A stretch of DNA of 64,000 bases from Meconema thalassinum (GCA_946902985.2 OX336398.1:233202556-233266555); one strand, 5' to 3'; numbered from the stretch's first letter, positions 49,061 to 61,163 are shown. Numbers and translations: made by a program. Notes: generated by a model not told the origin, from the letters alone.

Positions 49061-51916
49061 CTTGTTGGTACATATTTCTGCCCTGCACGAGTCCTTCATC
49101 GGCTACCATATACCGTAACAATCTATCGTACAAACACACAGCAGCAGTAATATAAGAAACTGGTGTTTTCATGTGACAAAACTGTTTAAAAAACTCTTGA
49201 AACTAATACAACGTTTCTTGCTGAGAAAACACATAAGTTAATTATACGCCAAAACAATACTAATAAAACACACTTAAATGTCTACAATTTATGGATCATT
49301 TGAAGTGTACATGTTTCGAAACAACAATGGTTTCTTCTTCAGCACAATTGAGAGAGAAAGACTTATTCTTAGGAAAAACTTAAATAAAAATGGATATCCT
49401 TACAATACGTCTTAAAAGAATAATTTTGAAAAATATTTATAAATCCTTAAAATTATCTACGAAAATTTAGGCAATTATATGGTTAATCTTCTGAAAAATA
49501 TATATGAAAAATATTGTAAAAATTCCTCTTCTGAAAAATGTATTAGTTAATATGGTTCTCTGAACACAAACAGTACAGTTCTTTAAAGCTTTACTAGTTT
49601 CTTTTTTAAGATACTGTTGGTAGTTGTTGGCGGGAGTGATTAGGAAGAAAGGTCTACTGGTTTCCTCTATTTCTGCGATGAAGGGCCACTGGGGATCTAA
49701 CGCCAGTAGGCTACTATAGATTCCCGGAGAGATGGTATGTCTAGGACTTTTGGTAGCTTAACCACTATGAGTGTTGTTGTTCTTGAGAGGTCGACATATT
49801 TGTTCTTGAGGGCGAGTGGTTTATCATAGTCGATGGTGTAGGTAGTGAGATGCCGGCTGATGGGTCAAAGTGAGAGCGCGATTTGTTCATGATTTGGTGT
49901 TGCTGTAGTTTTATGTGTAAGTGAAATGAGAAGGTCTAACGCCGTAGCGGACCTGTTGGGGAGGACTTCGTCCAAGAAGATTTTCTCAGTTTTGGGACCC
50001 AGTCGCTTATGGTTGCTAGCTTTGTTCGGCTTAGGGGCCGTGACAATAGGCGAGCTGGGCCTTGGCTGAGCGTCGTGAGGTAGGGCGAAGGTAAAGGGTG
50101 CTTGGTTTGGCAGGGAGACTTGCTGCTGGTAGGAATAAGGTATTTGGTAAGAATTACTTGATTTGGGTGGCTTTGTGAGGAAAATGTTTGGCGGGGATGG
50201 GTAAGGAAGCTTGGTAGGGCGTCGCCTAGGCGTCGAATAGCGTCCAAGTGCTTGTAGCCCCGTGGAATGGCTGGCGTGATGGCTGAGGATCTCAGCCTGC
50301 TGGGTGCTGTCCGCTGCGTAACCCGTCAGTCATCAGAAGTACACTCTGTTCCCGCAGCAACTGTCACTCACTCACTCACACGATAACAACCATTATTTAT
50401 TTCACTCGTTACAAACTGTATTAGGTGATTAAAATACTTAAATGACACTAATACATGTAATGGAATAATATTGCAACGAAAATATTATGACTATGTAGTT
50501 CGGCACTGTACTGTTAATAATCAGCCATTTTTTCTTCGTGTTGTGTTACGATGCGTTGTCAATAACAAGCACTGAGTTGCGTTGCAAATTAGGGATCAAC
50601 TTTTCTTTAAACCAACGAATATAATATTCACTGTTCATATCTTTGTGTTAGTCTTCACTTCTTTTATGTGACTGGTAAATCAGTAGCACGTTGGGAACAA
50701 CTGGCTGACTGTACCTCCCTGTTATAAATCTGTCACAAGAAGCAGCCTTTCTTCCTTCACCCCCTCTCGCCCCTTCCCAACCCTCTTCTGCATTGCAAGC
50801 TGTCATTGAACTCGAGGTAGGCCCGGTGGCCCGCTTCAGTTTCTCACTCACGGGCCAATTTGTTCCGAGGGACTTATAATATAAATTTTCATCTCAAATA
50901 TGAACGATATGTGACAAATGAAACCCTTCGTTCATGTGTGCTATGTGTGGGAGACTTGAAGCATTTTCTCTCTGGATAGGTATGCTTTCTTCTTGCACAA
51001 GGTATTATATTGATCTCGAGTCTCCAGACATGGAAACTAAACAGGATCCAATGCAGAATATTCACTGATTTGGGAGGAGAAGTAATCAAAACTTAAGAGC
51101 TGTGTGTTTGTTGTCTCGCTACGTCTTGAACTTTAATAAGCCCCGTCTGAGCTCGGGACTGACCGAACCTGTAATATTTTGCGATCAATCGTCTCAAATG
51201 ACCTCAGGAACGATTACAAGAGGTCGTAATATTTTCCAGAATGGGCTGATATAAATGATGAATGGTTTCTTCTTGCCAGTAAATGGTTCAGAATGATACG
51301 GTGCAGCCGTTCCTTGGTTCATAACGACCCCGCAATAACAGTCTGCCGTAATCTTTTATAACCAGATCTACTCAATTACAGGCTGCCATGAAGGGCAAGG
51401 AAAATATAGGACTGCCTCAATGGTCGACTGGCTAGAATAACAACCTAAAGAGAATCGAAATGTAATGATTTTCAGTCGGTCCACATGACTGTACCCAATG
51501 GTAATGTGCCTCTCCAATAACCTTAACCATTTATACGTTAGTTGTCTCTATATTAACCCCCTTTTATATTGATGAATCTTTCAGCGAGATTTCCTTGTGG
51601 AAGTGTTAATATTTCTGAGAACCAAATATTGTCTCTTCACCTCCTTGATCTAAGGTGATTGAAAATATATATATAAAAAAAATTGAATTAAAAATTTAAA
51701 AAATATTACAGTAAAATTCATAATTAAAATAAATATGGTTGTAAATATTAAAAATTAATGAGCTTATACAATTTGAAATTATAATAATTTTATAATCTTA
51801 CTTTTAAGATTTTAAAAATAATGTAAAAATTCAAATTTCAAAACTAAATATAAACATTAAAATATTAATGAAAACAAAAATTAAAACCAATAATAATTAA
51901 AATAAAATATTAATAA
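49061..51916. other. Unassigned region with a possible degraded retroelement
   Basis: On the minus strand, gaagaagaaaccattgttgt then ttcgaaacatgt (about 49313-49341) resembles retroelement 3' regions. Upstream of it are only short frames (49936-50247, 103 codons, proline/serine-rich, no motif). 50648-50851 (minus, MSEKLKRATGPTSSS) is likewise unassigned. 51660-51915 is very AT-rich. No gene called. Confidence 0.35.
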
Positions 51917-52685
51917 ACAAGTAGTTCCGTGAAGAACTAAGGCCTATTTTCATATATCCTACTTATGTTAATTGCCTCTATCAACATACAAAATTTCAGT
52001 TTGATTGCTGTAAAAGATTCGTAGATATTGAGAAACATCTAAATATTTCGGATTGTCGCCATGTTGGATTGTTATATGAATAGGCCATAGAGTTACAATA
52101 TGTACCATTAAAGGAAATTATTGCGTAGGTTCATTATTCAAACTTTCATTTCGATCACATGGTTACGACACAAGAAATAAGAATTTTATTTTAAAATTTC
52201 CCACAGCCGCCATTGAACTAAATTGAAAGCCAATGCATTGCAATATGTATACACATTTTCTGTACCATATTTCACTGCGCTCAGATGGCTAAATCGCGAG
52301 AAAAGTACATTTCAGAGTTTCAACTTTGCTTGGCCGCCATGTTCGTTTTGTAGTTATTATTAGGTTTTTGAAAGTCTCATATGTGAACTTTTATTAGTGC
52401 CCTTTATCTCTCTTCAAAATTTCAGGATGATATCAGTAATGATTTTGGAGATATAGTATGCCGGTGAAATATTTCGCACAACCGCCATGTTGGATTGGTG
52501 AGACGTAATAACATTTGAAGGGCACGGCCGAGGTCAGCCAAAATGGTACTATTACCTTACTGAGTTTCATTGAAATTGCTTTAGCCACTTAGAAGTTATT
52601 AGGGTGGGGGGACACACATACACGCACACACACACACGGATACAAAGTGATCTCATAAGTATATTTTCATTTCCATAAGTCCAAA
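51917..52685 (-). mobile_element. Hairpin-ended element copy A (Helentron/HINE-like)
   Basis: 3' end at left: 16-nt hairpin agttccgtgaagaact (51923-51938; 5-bp stem, 6-nt loop) preceded on the element strand by the subterminal repeat and followed by ACTTGTT. At the 5' side (right) are gatctcataagtatattttc (about 52650) and a (CA)n tract. Internal units carry ccatgttggattg and gccgccatg. Same subtype as copy B, inverse orientation. No coding capacity. Confidence 0.78.
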
Positions 52686-53038
52686 GAAAGTCAATCTACA
52701 TTGCGGTAGTGATGTTTTCAAATTTTTCATACCTTTATCGGTTTGGTATTAGGTGGAAGGTAATTTAATCTTTTGTATTGTTGGGGGCAATGACCCTTGC
52801 AGTAAACTGTCTCAGCAGGATGTAAGCATTGGCTGTGAACTCTGCATTTGGACGTACAGGAAAGTATTAGCAAGTATCCCCACATACATTATATCCATTT
52901 GATTCCTTCTCATTGATATTAGGAGTTTGAATCTGCCCAAGGGACTTGAATTTCTTAGCTCTTTTGACGTCACTTCACCATCCACGTTGGATCTGTAGTA
53001 TTTATGTTCAAATATTGTGTTTATCAAAATACATTTTC
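52686..53038. other. Unassigned spacer
   Basis: No gene or element ends recognised. Confidence 0.4.
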
Positions 53039-53050
53039 AGTATTGTCTCT

Positions 53051-53358
53051 ACCGACAGTAGTGGCTACGCGGGTTAAAGCTACGCGTTAGGTCAAGGGGC
53101 CAAGCTCTCTGCTGACTCGGTAGACGCGTGGGTTCGAGCCCCACCGTCGGCTGTCCTTGAAATGGTTTTCCGTGGTTTCCCATTTTCAACACCAGGCAAA
53201 TGCTGGGACAGTACCTTCTGACAGGCCACGGCCGCTTCCTTCCACATCCTTGCCCAGTTTCATTCATCTTCATCCTTTCCATCTCTCATCCCGACGCGCA
53301 GGTCGCCCACGGGCGTCGACTAGAAAGACCTGCACTCGGCCTCTCAGGAGGCTACACG

Positions 53359-53386
<28 letters not shown>
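53051..53386 (+). mobile_element. tRNA-derived SINE (family 3) with poly(A) tail
   Basis: The head keeps tRNA-like pairing: acceptor ccgac (53052) with gtcgg (53146) and a T-arm gtgggttcgagccccac. The core is shared with the SINE at 41011, and the 3' domain cgacgcgcaggtcgcccacg + ggcgtc with the SINE at 57990. Tail of about 28 A. Perfect target duplication agtattgtctct at 53039-53050 and 53387-53398. Confidence 0.95.
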
Positions 53387-53390
<4 letters not shown>

Positions 53391-53398
53391 TTGTCTCT

Positions 53399-53399
53399 C

Positions 53400-53443
<44 letters not shown>

Positions 53444-53501
53444 GTTGTTTTAAGGGGCCTAACATCTAGGTCATCGGCCCCATTATTATTATTATTATTA
53501 C
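53399..53501 (-). mobile_element. Antisense SINE-tail fragment with (AAT)n
   Basis: (tta)n at 53399-53441, then gttgttttaaggggcctaac, atctaggtcatcggcccc and more (att)n. This is the complement of the tail motif found at 26516-26575. Confidence 0.8.
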
Positions 53502-53689
53502 TACGGTATTCATATGTTCACAATGTCATTGGGTATAATTCGCCACTTCATCGGCATTTGTTGCAAAATGGAGTGGAGTACTCTATGTTGAAAGGTTGGG
53601 GAACGAACGAACTATGGAGCAAGTCTCTAAAAATTTCCATCTGGGCTTACAGGATTGAGTCGCATCGTGTACCGGTGATAAGCCTATAG

Positions 53690-54954
53690 CAGTACTGCCT
53701 ACGGCCCGCGGGCCATATATGGGCAGCGAGACTATTTTGTCCGGCCCGCGCCGTGTCGCCAAAACTTAGAAACAAGTTCCAGTCGTCACACTCAACTAAA
53801 TTATCATGAACTTTATTTCATAACTGGATTATTAATTGTGTCAAATGAACAAAAATACTTACTCTTTGTTATTCGTGCTGTATGAGTGTATTGGATATCA
53901 TCGTACTTCCATTTTAAAGGGATTTATAAAATATTTACATTTACTTTTAGCCTATTTTCATTTATGAAAAAAAAAATAGGCTTATGAGATCACATTTTGT
54001 CCGTGTGTCTGTGCGTATGTATGTGATTCATGTGTATGTCCCTCCCTAATAAATTCTAAACGGCTGGAGCGATTTCAATGAAACTCGGTAAGTTCATAGC
54101 ACTATTCCGGACGACCACAACCGTGCCCTTCAAATTTTATTACGTCTCACCAATCCAACATGGCGGCTGTACGAAATATTTCACCAGCATTCAATATCTC
54201 CGTAACTATTACCGATATCACCCTGGAATTTGGTACGGTGATAAAGGGATCTAATAGAAGCTCACCTATGTGACCTTTGAAAACCTACAAAACCAACATG
54301 GCGGCCAAGCGAAATTTTAAAGTTTTTAATAGACTTTTCTCATGATTTAATGATCCAAGCGCAATGAAAATTGGTACAGCAAATGTTTATACACATTGTA
54401 ATGCACTGGTATCTAATTTAGTTCAATTGTTTACATAACCTCAAGATGGCGGCTGTGCGAATTTTAAAATTAACTTTTTATTTTTTGTGTCATAATCATG
54501 CGATCGAAGTGAAAGTTTGAATAATGAACCTACGCAATCATTTTCATTTAATGGTACATGACTCTATGGCCTATAGGCCTATATATAACAATCCAACATG
54601 GCGACCATCCGAAATATTTATACGGTTCTCAATATCTACGAATTTATTACAGCTAACAAACTGAAATTTTGTATGTTGATAGTGGCAATTAACATAAGTA
54701 GGATATATGGAAATAGGCTCTAGTTCTTCACGGAACTGCCTGTTGTTGTTTAATTTTTCAACCAATACAAATACATATAGAAACTAGCTACAATAATAAG
54801 AAATTAAGCCCAAACAGCCACAAAACGCACCATATTGCACCTATATTTTTTAAAAAAATTCCATACTCCTCAAACCCCCGGAATGTTATTGCTCCGCAAG
54901 GTCCCCCAATTATTTACAATGTGGCCCTTAGTTCAAAAAGGTTGGGCACCCCTG
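53690..54954. mobile_element. Non-autonomous hAT-like element, interrupted by copy B
   Basis: Ends cagtactgcctacggcccgc (53690) and complement caggggtgcccaaccttttt (54954) are hAT-style CAG...CTG termini. Flanks gcctatag (53682-53689) and gcctagat (54955-54962) agree at 6 of 8 bases, suiting a decayed 8-bp duplication. No transposase frame. Confidence 0.72.
53949..54742 (+). mobile_element. Hairpin-ended element copy B
   Basis: 5' end agcctattttcatttatgaa with a local inverted repeat (cctatttt ... aaaatagg) and cttatgagatcac, then a tg/cg-rich microsatellite (54003-54035) and aaacggctggagcgatttca. Internal repeats carry ccaacatggcggc at about 54155, 54295 and 54595. 3' end: hairpin agttcttcacggaact (54722-54737) then GCCTGTT. 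Reverse-orientation relative of copy A. Confidence 0.82.
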
Positions 54955-55015
54955 GCCTAGATGATAAACTAGACACCGGTCACCTTCAAAAGGTTTAACT
55001 TACTCTCATGCGTTA

Positions 55016-56254
55016 ACAAGAAGTTCCTTGACGAACTAAAAGCCTACTTTTTTTAAAATTTAAGATTCATGCCAATGATTAATCTATATGGATCTATCTA
55101 GAATAATGACGAAATTAAGTTGGTAATATCGAAATTTCTAATTAGTTCGAAATACTGAATACCTGGCATACTGTAGCCTAATAGAGAACTACAGTTGGCA
55201 CCTCTGGTGACTGAATATATTCTTAGTTCCATCTCTTAAGGTACAGAATACAAAATTTGGTTGCAGTCCAATGGATAGCATGGACGTTACATGCAGTTAA
55301 ACATTGGATCTAACAGTGCGCATAAAATAATGTTGGCAACAATGACATACATGTATTAGTCAGAATTAATCTGAAATAATATGATCTATTGTTGTGTCAA
55401 TTTTGAATGAAATCCATTAGTTATTATAGAAGTTACATGCATTTTAAAATTGGACCTATCAGCAGGCTTAGAATCATGTTGGCAGCACTGGTGTAGGCCT
55501 ATATTAGCTACACAATGCACACACGAAATTTCGTTGAAATCCAAATGATAGTATAGAAATTACATGTATTTAAAGTTGGACTTCTCAGCAGGCTTAGAAT
55601 CATGTTGGTAGCACTGACGTATATAAGTTACTCCAAATTAATATAGAATGTCAGGTACTATACGTGTGCATAGTTTAAAGCTCTCGGCTTGCATACTTTC
55701 TGATATATGGGTATTTGGTTTAAACAAATTGAGAGCATTTACTAACAGTTGGCAGCCCTGGTGGCTCTTAAGAATATGCTCAGTCATATTTGTTTATGAA
55801 CACATAGTACGTACGAAATTTGGTTGAAATCCAATTGATAGTTTGGAAGTTATATGCATTTAAAATTTTGACCTATCAGCAGGCTTATAATCATTTTGGC
55901 AACACTGCCATGTATGGCTTCCTGGAAATTAAGCTGCAATATTATTATCTATACGTGTGACAATTTTGAAATAGCTGCCATGTATATATTCCAAGATATC
56001 CAACATGGAGCTCAAATGTCAATTGCGATTATTCAGCAGTTGGTAGCACTGACATGACTTTCAAATATGACCGTGAGATTTTCAGGTATAGATCTTCACG
56101 CCTACCAAATTTTGTTTCGATTGCTGCAGCCGTTTAGGAGTTGATAGGGGTGGGACACAAACACACAGCCAGACAGACAGAAGGACAGACACACATTTGC
56201 CCGATCTCATAAGTCTACTTTTTCCTCATTTTTGCAAAATGTGAAAAGTAGGCT
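55016..56254 (-). mobile_element. Hairpin-ended element copy C
   Basis: 3' end at left: hairpin agttccttgacgaact (55022-55037), TCTTGTT beyond it and agcctac just inside. 5' end at right: gatctcataagtctactttt (56198) and aaaagtaggct (56244-56254). The adjacent agacagacag microsatellite lies at 56166-56195. Internal units repeat cagcaggcttagaatcatgt (about 55459, 55585, 55883 with variants) and ttggcagcactg. Confidence 0.85.
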
Positions 56255-56311
56255 AAAAATTTGGGAATTAACTTGTAGTGTGCATACCGATAAGGAACAG
56301 ATGATCTTGCA

Positions 56312-56480
56312 CGACAGGGTCGGGGTTTACCGCAGCTCTGTGGGTTTGCTATCTGTTGTCAGCCTGCGCGCTGTTGCAAGTGAGAGAAGACTATGACCAC
56401 GCGAGTGAGAAGGAGACAGATGCATTAATCTGGTGAATAGGGGTGGAAACCGCAGGGGTTCACAGCTATTGAGCTTGATG
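56312..56480 (+). repeat. Interspersed repeat R, copy 1
   Basis: ggtttaccgcagctctgtgg, ctatctgttgtcagcc and ttaatctggtgaata recur in this order at 60985-61150 and 61841-62020. Copies are clearly diverged; class unknown. Confidence 0.7.
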
Positions 56481-56569
56481 GTTTCATGAGCTAGGTCAGT
56501 TCTCCATTTCCCAGAAACATTGGAACAGACTATCTACTTTTTACTTGTTCATGTCAACCTTGGATCTAC

Positions 56570-57130
56570 TTCCTTTTTTCTGGCTTTGTTCCTTCGCTTC
56601 CACCCCCTTATCCCTTCTTTTTTCTTCCTATCGTCCCTAAAATTTCTCCTTCTTACTTCCTATCCACCCCTTCATTCCTTCCTTTAATCCTTCCTCTTCC
56701 ATCTTATCTCCCTCTCCCGTCATTCTTTCTCATTTCTTGCTGCCCCTTCCAATATTCTTCTTCATTCCTACCTCATTTATTTCCCTTTTCTACTTTATTA
56801 TATTCCTTCCTTTCCCATTCTTTCTTCCTTCGTTCCTTGCTTTTGTCCTTCCTTGCCCTTCTTCCTTGGGGAGATGGGGAGATGACCTCGTTGTTCCGCC
56901 CCTTGAAACAACAATACATAACTTACTTCCTCCGTACACTTTCATTTTTTCTTTGTTTCTATCTTCCTTTCGGTCTCACCTCTCTTCCTTTCTACCTTCT
57001 TTCGTTCCTTAATTCCCCTTATTTCCTACCTCTTACCTTCTCTCCAACCATCCGTCCTTCATTCCTTCCCTTACCTTCTTACTTTATCCCTCCTTCATAC
57101 ATTCTCTTCCATTTATTCCTTACAAACAAG
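56570..57130 (+). repeat. Polypyrimidine (CTTCC-rich) tract with embedded SINE-tail fragment
   Basis: About 560 bp almost purely C/T on the plus strand. It is broken at 56866-56932 by ggggagatgacctcgttgtt, ccgccccttgaaacaacaat, the tail motif seen at 26516. Open frames here are low-complexity. Confidence 0.85.
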
Positions 57131-57377
57131 ACTATGTATATCATAATAATCCTTAATTTTTCATTTACAATTTCCCATATCAATGTACTTATAATGTGCT
57201 CGCTTTTCTCATGATTTCACCTTTACTTATAATAATCGTTAAATGAGTAAGGCCACACAGACACTTTCTAGAAACAGAGTTATTGATCAAGTTGGAGCCA
57301 TTCTGCTTTCTACTTATTTAAAATAGGTCTTTAAAGGGATTGTTGTAATTTCTATGTACGAGTAATTAAGATGACAT

Positions 57378-58441
57378 GTTGTTTGAGTCTTCTGTCTTTT
57401 GACTGGTTTGATCCAGCCCTCCACCCCCCTGTCCTGAGATAATTGTTTCATCTCTACATAGCTAGCATGCCCTACATCCTAGGGAATCTGTGTCACATAC
57501 TCTAACTTCTTTCTACCCCTACAGTTCTTGTCCTCAACATTTCCTTCCATAACTAAGTTTGCTATTCCTGGGTGTCTTAATATTTGTCCTACCAACCTAT
57601 ATCTTCTCTTCATTAGCAGTCACTAGAAACATCTCTCCTCTCCCACTCATCTTAATACCTCTTCCTTTGTAACCCTATCTACCCATCTGATATTCATCAT
57701 TCTCCTGTAACACCACATTTCAAATGCTTCAATTCTCCTCTTTTCTGCTGCACCAACAGTCCACGTTTCACTTCCATACAGCTCCACGCTCCAGATAAAG
57801 GCTTTCTGAAATAATCTCCTAATACCTGAATCTATATTCGATGTAAAATAATTATTTTTCAGTAAAAATGCTTTCCTTGCCTGAGCCTACTTACTTTTTA
57901 GGTCCTATTTGTTTTGTCCATCATTGGTTATTTTGATTCCTAAGTAACCAACGTATCCTACTTCCTTTAGCTTATTACCTGTCAATTGTTAGGCTCCTTG
58001 GCTAAATGATTAGCGCGCTAGGCTTTGGCCCCTACTGCCTCGGGTTCGATTCTTAGCCGAGCCATCAGGGATTTTAATCACCTAGGGTTAATTCCCGTGG
58101 CTCGGGGACTGGGTGTATGTGACGTCTTCATCATCACCTCATCCTCATTACGACGCGCAGGTCGCCCACGGGCGTCAACTAGAAAGACCTGCACTCGGTC
58201 TCTCCGGAGGCCACACGATCATTAAACCTATCAATTTGACATCAATAGGGGTTTCTGATTTCTTTCGGCTGCATTCCAATATTTTTGTTTTACATTTATT
58301 GTTTTTCAACATGAATTCTTTCCTCAAGACGTAGTCCATACCATTTAAAATCCTCTGGTGTTTCAGCTAAGATGACGATGTCATCAGCAAATCACAGAGA
58401 TGAAATTATTTCTCCTTGAATCATTTTCCAACTTTATTTTG
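57378..58441 (-). pseudogene. LINE (second family) C-terminal half, antisense
   Basis: On the minus strand from 58437: SLFADDIVILAETPEDFKWY (reverse transcriptase FADD motif; a small indel adjoins it), then ITNDGQNK, LYGSETWTVGAAEKRRIEAF, MWCYRRMMNIRWVDRVT, HPGIANLVMEGNVEDKN and a 3' end with gatcaaaccagtcaaaagac. Interrupted by a SINE at 57990-58225 and by element D at 58442. Related to 39288-40450. Confidence 0.85.
57990..58225 (+). mobile_element. tRNA-derived SINE sharing its 3' domain with family 3
   Basis: Head ggctccttggctaaatgatt agcgcgc ... tgcctcgggttcgattc (B box) differs from the head at 53051. The 3' domain cgacgcgcaggtcgcccacg, agaaagacctgcactcgg and ccacacga is the same. Flanks acctgtcaattg (57977-57988) and acctatcaattt (58226-58237) agree at 10 of 12 bases. 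Confidence 0.85.
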
Positions 58442-58559
58442 AGCCTACTTTCGATTTTTGCAAAAAATGAAAGTAGACTTATGAGATCACTACAGGGCCA
58501 AAATTGTGTGTCTGTCTGTGTGTCTGTGTGTGTACTCTGAATGTTTGTCCCGCCCTATC

Positions 58560-60600
58560 AATTCGAACACGGTGAAACCGAATTGAACGAAATTTGGTAC
58601 AGAGGTACCACTAGCAACGGGCAACTCAGTGTCATGTTTTATATCGCCGCCATCTTGACGAAAACGTAATGGCGGCCACCAAAATGTTAAAAGCTTAAAT
58701 CAAATTACGACCAAGCTTATCATCTGATCTCTACCAAATTTTGCAACATTATACCTTTATGTATAAAAATCTTTTGACTAAACAGCAAGGTCATCAGCCC
58801 TATACATTGCGGATGGCGGCCATGTATGTGTGCAAATCGATTCCCCCTATCTATTCGAACACGGTGAAACAAAATTGAACAAAAGTTCGTACAGAGGTAG
58901 CACTAGCAAAGGGCACCTCAGTGTCTTGTTTTATATTGCCGCCATCTTAACGGAAACGGAATGGCGGCCACCCAAATGTTCAAAGCTTAAATCAAATTAC
59001 GACTAACCTAATCATTCGATATCTACCAAATTTTTTAACTACATATAGTAATATGGCGAGCGTCTTTCGACCAAACTACAAGGTCATCAGCCCAATAGTT
59101 TTCAGTTGGTGGCCATGTATGTGTGCAAATCGATTACCCTTATCTATTCAAACACGGTGAAACCGAATTCAACGAAATTTGGTACAGAGGTAGCACTAGC
59201 AATGAGCACTCCAGTGCCATGTTTTATATCGCCGTCATCCTGACCAAAACGCAATGACAGCCACCCAAATGTTAAAGTCTTGAATCAAATTACGACCAAT
59301 CGAATCATCTGATCTCCTGTCAAAAATTTCATTCCAGCAACACTCTCCACTACCATTTCATTTCATCTGTCATTCATTTAATCATTGCCCCAGGGGAGTG
59401 CTTCAGGTCTCGGCAGCCGGCACAGTTCATATCCTCGCCGCTCGATGGGGGTTTCATTCATTCCATTCCTGACCCAGTCGGAGACTGGAAGCAAGCTGTG
59501 GATTTCATATAATCATCTGATCTCTACCAAATTTTGCAACATTATACCTTTATGTACGAAAAATCTTTTGACTAAACTGCAAGGTCATCAGCCCTATACA
59601 TAGTGGATGGCGGCCATGTATGTGTACAAATCGATTCCTCTTATCTATTCAAACACGGTGAAACCAATTTGAACAAAATTTGGTACAGAGGTAGCACTAG
59701 CAATGGGCACTACAGTGGCATGTTTTATATCGCCGCCTTCTTGACAAAATCGCAATGGCAGCCACCCAAATGTTAAAGTCTTGAATCAAATTACGACCAA
59801 TCTAATCATCTGATCTCTACCAAATTTTGCAACCTTATACCTTTATGTATGAAAAATCTTTTAACTAAACTGCAAGGTCATCAGCCCTATCCATTGCGGA
59901 TGGAGGCCATGTAAGTGTACAAATCGATTCCTCCTATCTATTCAAACACGGTGAAACCAAATTGAACAAAATTTGGTACAGAGGTAGCACTAGCAATGGG
60001 CACTACAGTGGCATGTTTTATATCGCCGCCTTCTTGACAAAATCGCAATGGCAGCCACCCAAATGTTAAAGTGTTGAATCAAATTACGACCAATCTAATC
60101 ATCTGATCTCTACCAAATTTTGCAACATTATACCTTAATGTATGAAAAATCTTTTTACTAAACTGCAAGGTCATCAGCCCTATACATTGCGGATGGAGGC
60201 CATGTATGTGTACAAATCGATTCCTCCTATCTATTCAAACACGGTGAAACCAAATTGAACAAAATTTGGTACAGAGGTAGCAGTAGCAAAGGGCACCTCA
60301 GTTTCATGTTTTATATCGCCGCCATTTTGATGGAAACGTAATGGTGGTTACCCAAATATTAAATGCTTAAATAAATTACGACCAACCTAACCATTTGATA
60401 TCTGCTAAATTTTTCAACAACATACCTTTTTGTGGGAAGCGTCTTTTGACTGAACTACAAGGTCTTCAGCCCAATAGTTTGCAGATAGCGGCCATGTATG
60501 TGTGCAAATCGATTCCCCATATCAATTCGAACACGGTGAAACCGAATTGAATTAAATTTGTACAGAGGTAGCACTAGCAAAAGGCACCTCATATTCATGT
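58560..60600 (+). repeat. 293-bp tandem repeat, seven copies, inside element D
   Basis: The landmark gtacagagg falls at 58597, 58889, 59182, 59683, 59976, 60269 and 60560. Spacing is 291-293 bp except 501 bp across the SINE insertion, which is 293 + 208 exactly. Units also carry ttatatcgccgccatcttga, ggatggcggccatgtatgtg and aaggtcatcagccc. Confidence 0.95.
59317..59510 (+). mobile_element. 5'-truncated SINE (family 2) inside element D
   Basis: Matches the 3' half of the SINE at 41248-41585 (catttcatctgtcattcatt, gccccaggggagtgc). Flanked by a perfect 14-bp duplication aatcatctgatctc at 59303-59316 and 59511-59524. Confidence 0.92.
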
Positions 60601-60742
60601 TTAATATCCGTATAGCACGTTGTATTTCAACAACCTACTACAACCAAAATTCAATTATACTCCTTGAAAAGGACAAAGAGTTATAACAATACCCATGCTT
60701 TTAGGAGAAAGTAGGCTATATGTTCTTTACTGAACATCTTGT

Positions 60743-60905
60743 TTTCTCTAATTTCCTTCATGGAATGTTCAATGTGTAGATTGAAAAGTATGGGTGATAA
60801 GTTGCAGCCTTGCCTTGCACCTTTCTGAATTCCAGCTTCTCTCTCATGTCCTTCGGCTTGAATACGGTAACTGCCAAATTGGTAATGCTTATGATACAAA
60901 TTAGG
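60743..60905 (-). pseudogene. LINE reverse transcriptase fragment, other half of the LINE broken by element D
   Basis: The minus strand reads KGARQGCNLSPILFNLHIEH SMKEIREN, the motif that normally precedes FADD. FADD lies at 58,4xx on the far side of element D in the same orientation and order, so the two pieces are one copy. Confidence 0.82.
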
Positions 60906-60984
60906 GAGTGATCTTGAATTGTACAGTTCCGACTTATAACAGTTGAACCTTTAGAGAGCTGGTCACTTGTGATTCCACGGTGCC

Positions 60985-61150
60985 AGACGTGTAGCCGGGG
61001 TGCACCGCAGCTCTGAGGTCTGGTGTCTGTTGTCAACCTCCATGGTGGTCCTTTTGAGTAGCGGAATAACAGAGAGAGGGAGGTAGGATTAGTTAAATAT
61101 TAACCTGGTGAATGTAGAGGACGGAAACACGAGTGGCTTGCTTCTGAGTG
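60985..61150 (+). repeat. Interspersed repeat R, copy 2
   Basis: gtgcaccgcagctctgaggt, gtgtctgttgtcaacc and ttaacctggtgaatg match copies at 56312 and 61841. It directly precedes the 63-bp minisatellite. Confidence 0.7.
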
Positions 61151-61163
61151 ACTTGCTGCTCAT

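Larger units (their letters stand above)
58442..60742 (+). mobile_element. Hairpin-ended element copy D with a 293-bp internal tandem array
   Basis: 5' end agcctactttcgatttttgc ... gaaagtagacttatgagatc, then a gtctgtctgtgtgtctg microsatellite (58510-58535). 3' end: aaagtaggctata then hairpin tgttctttactgaaca (60721-60736) and TCTTGTT. The stem's outer pair is flipped relative to copies A-C, yet pairing is kept. Inserted inside the LINE whose other half is at 60743-60905. Confidence 0.88.

Noticed and set aside
53045..53150. Functional tRNA gene
   Set aside because: Acceptor and T-arm pairing survive, but the rest does not fold as a normal tRNA. The unit continues into a SINE body with poly(A) and a target duplication.
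56737..57214. Frames of 91 and 125 codons in the pyrimidine tract
   Set aside because: Low-complexity CTTCC sequence translated as P/S/F/L; no domain.
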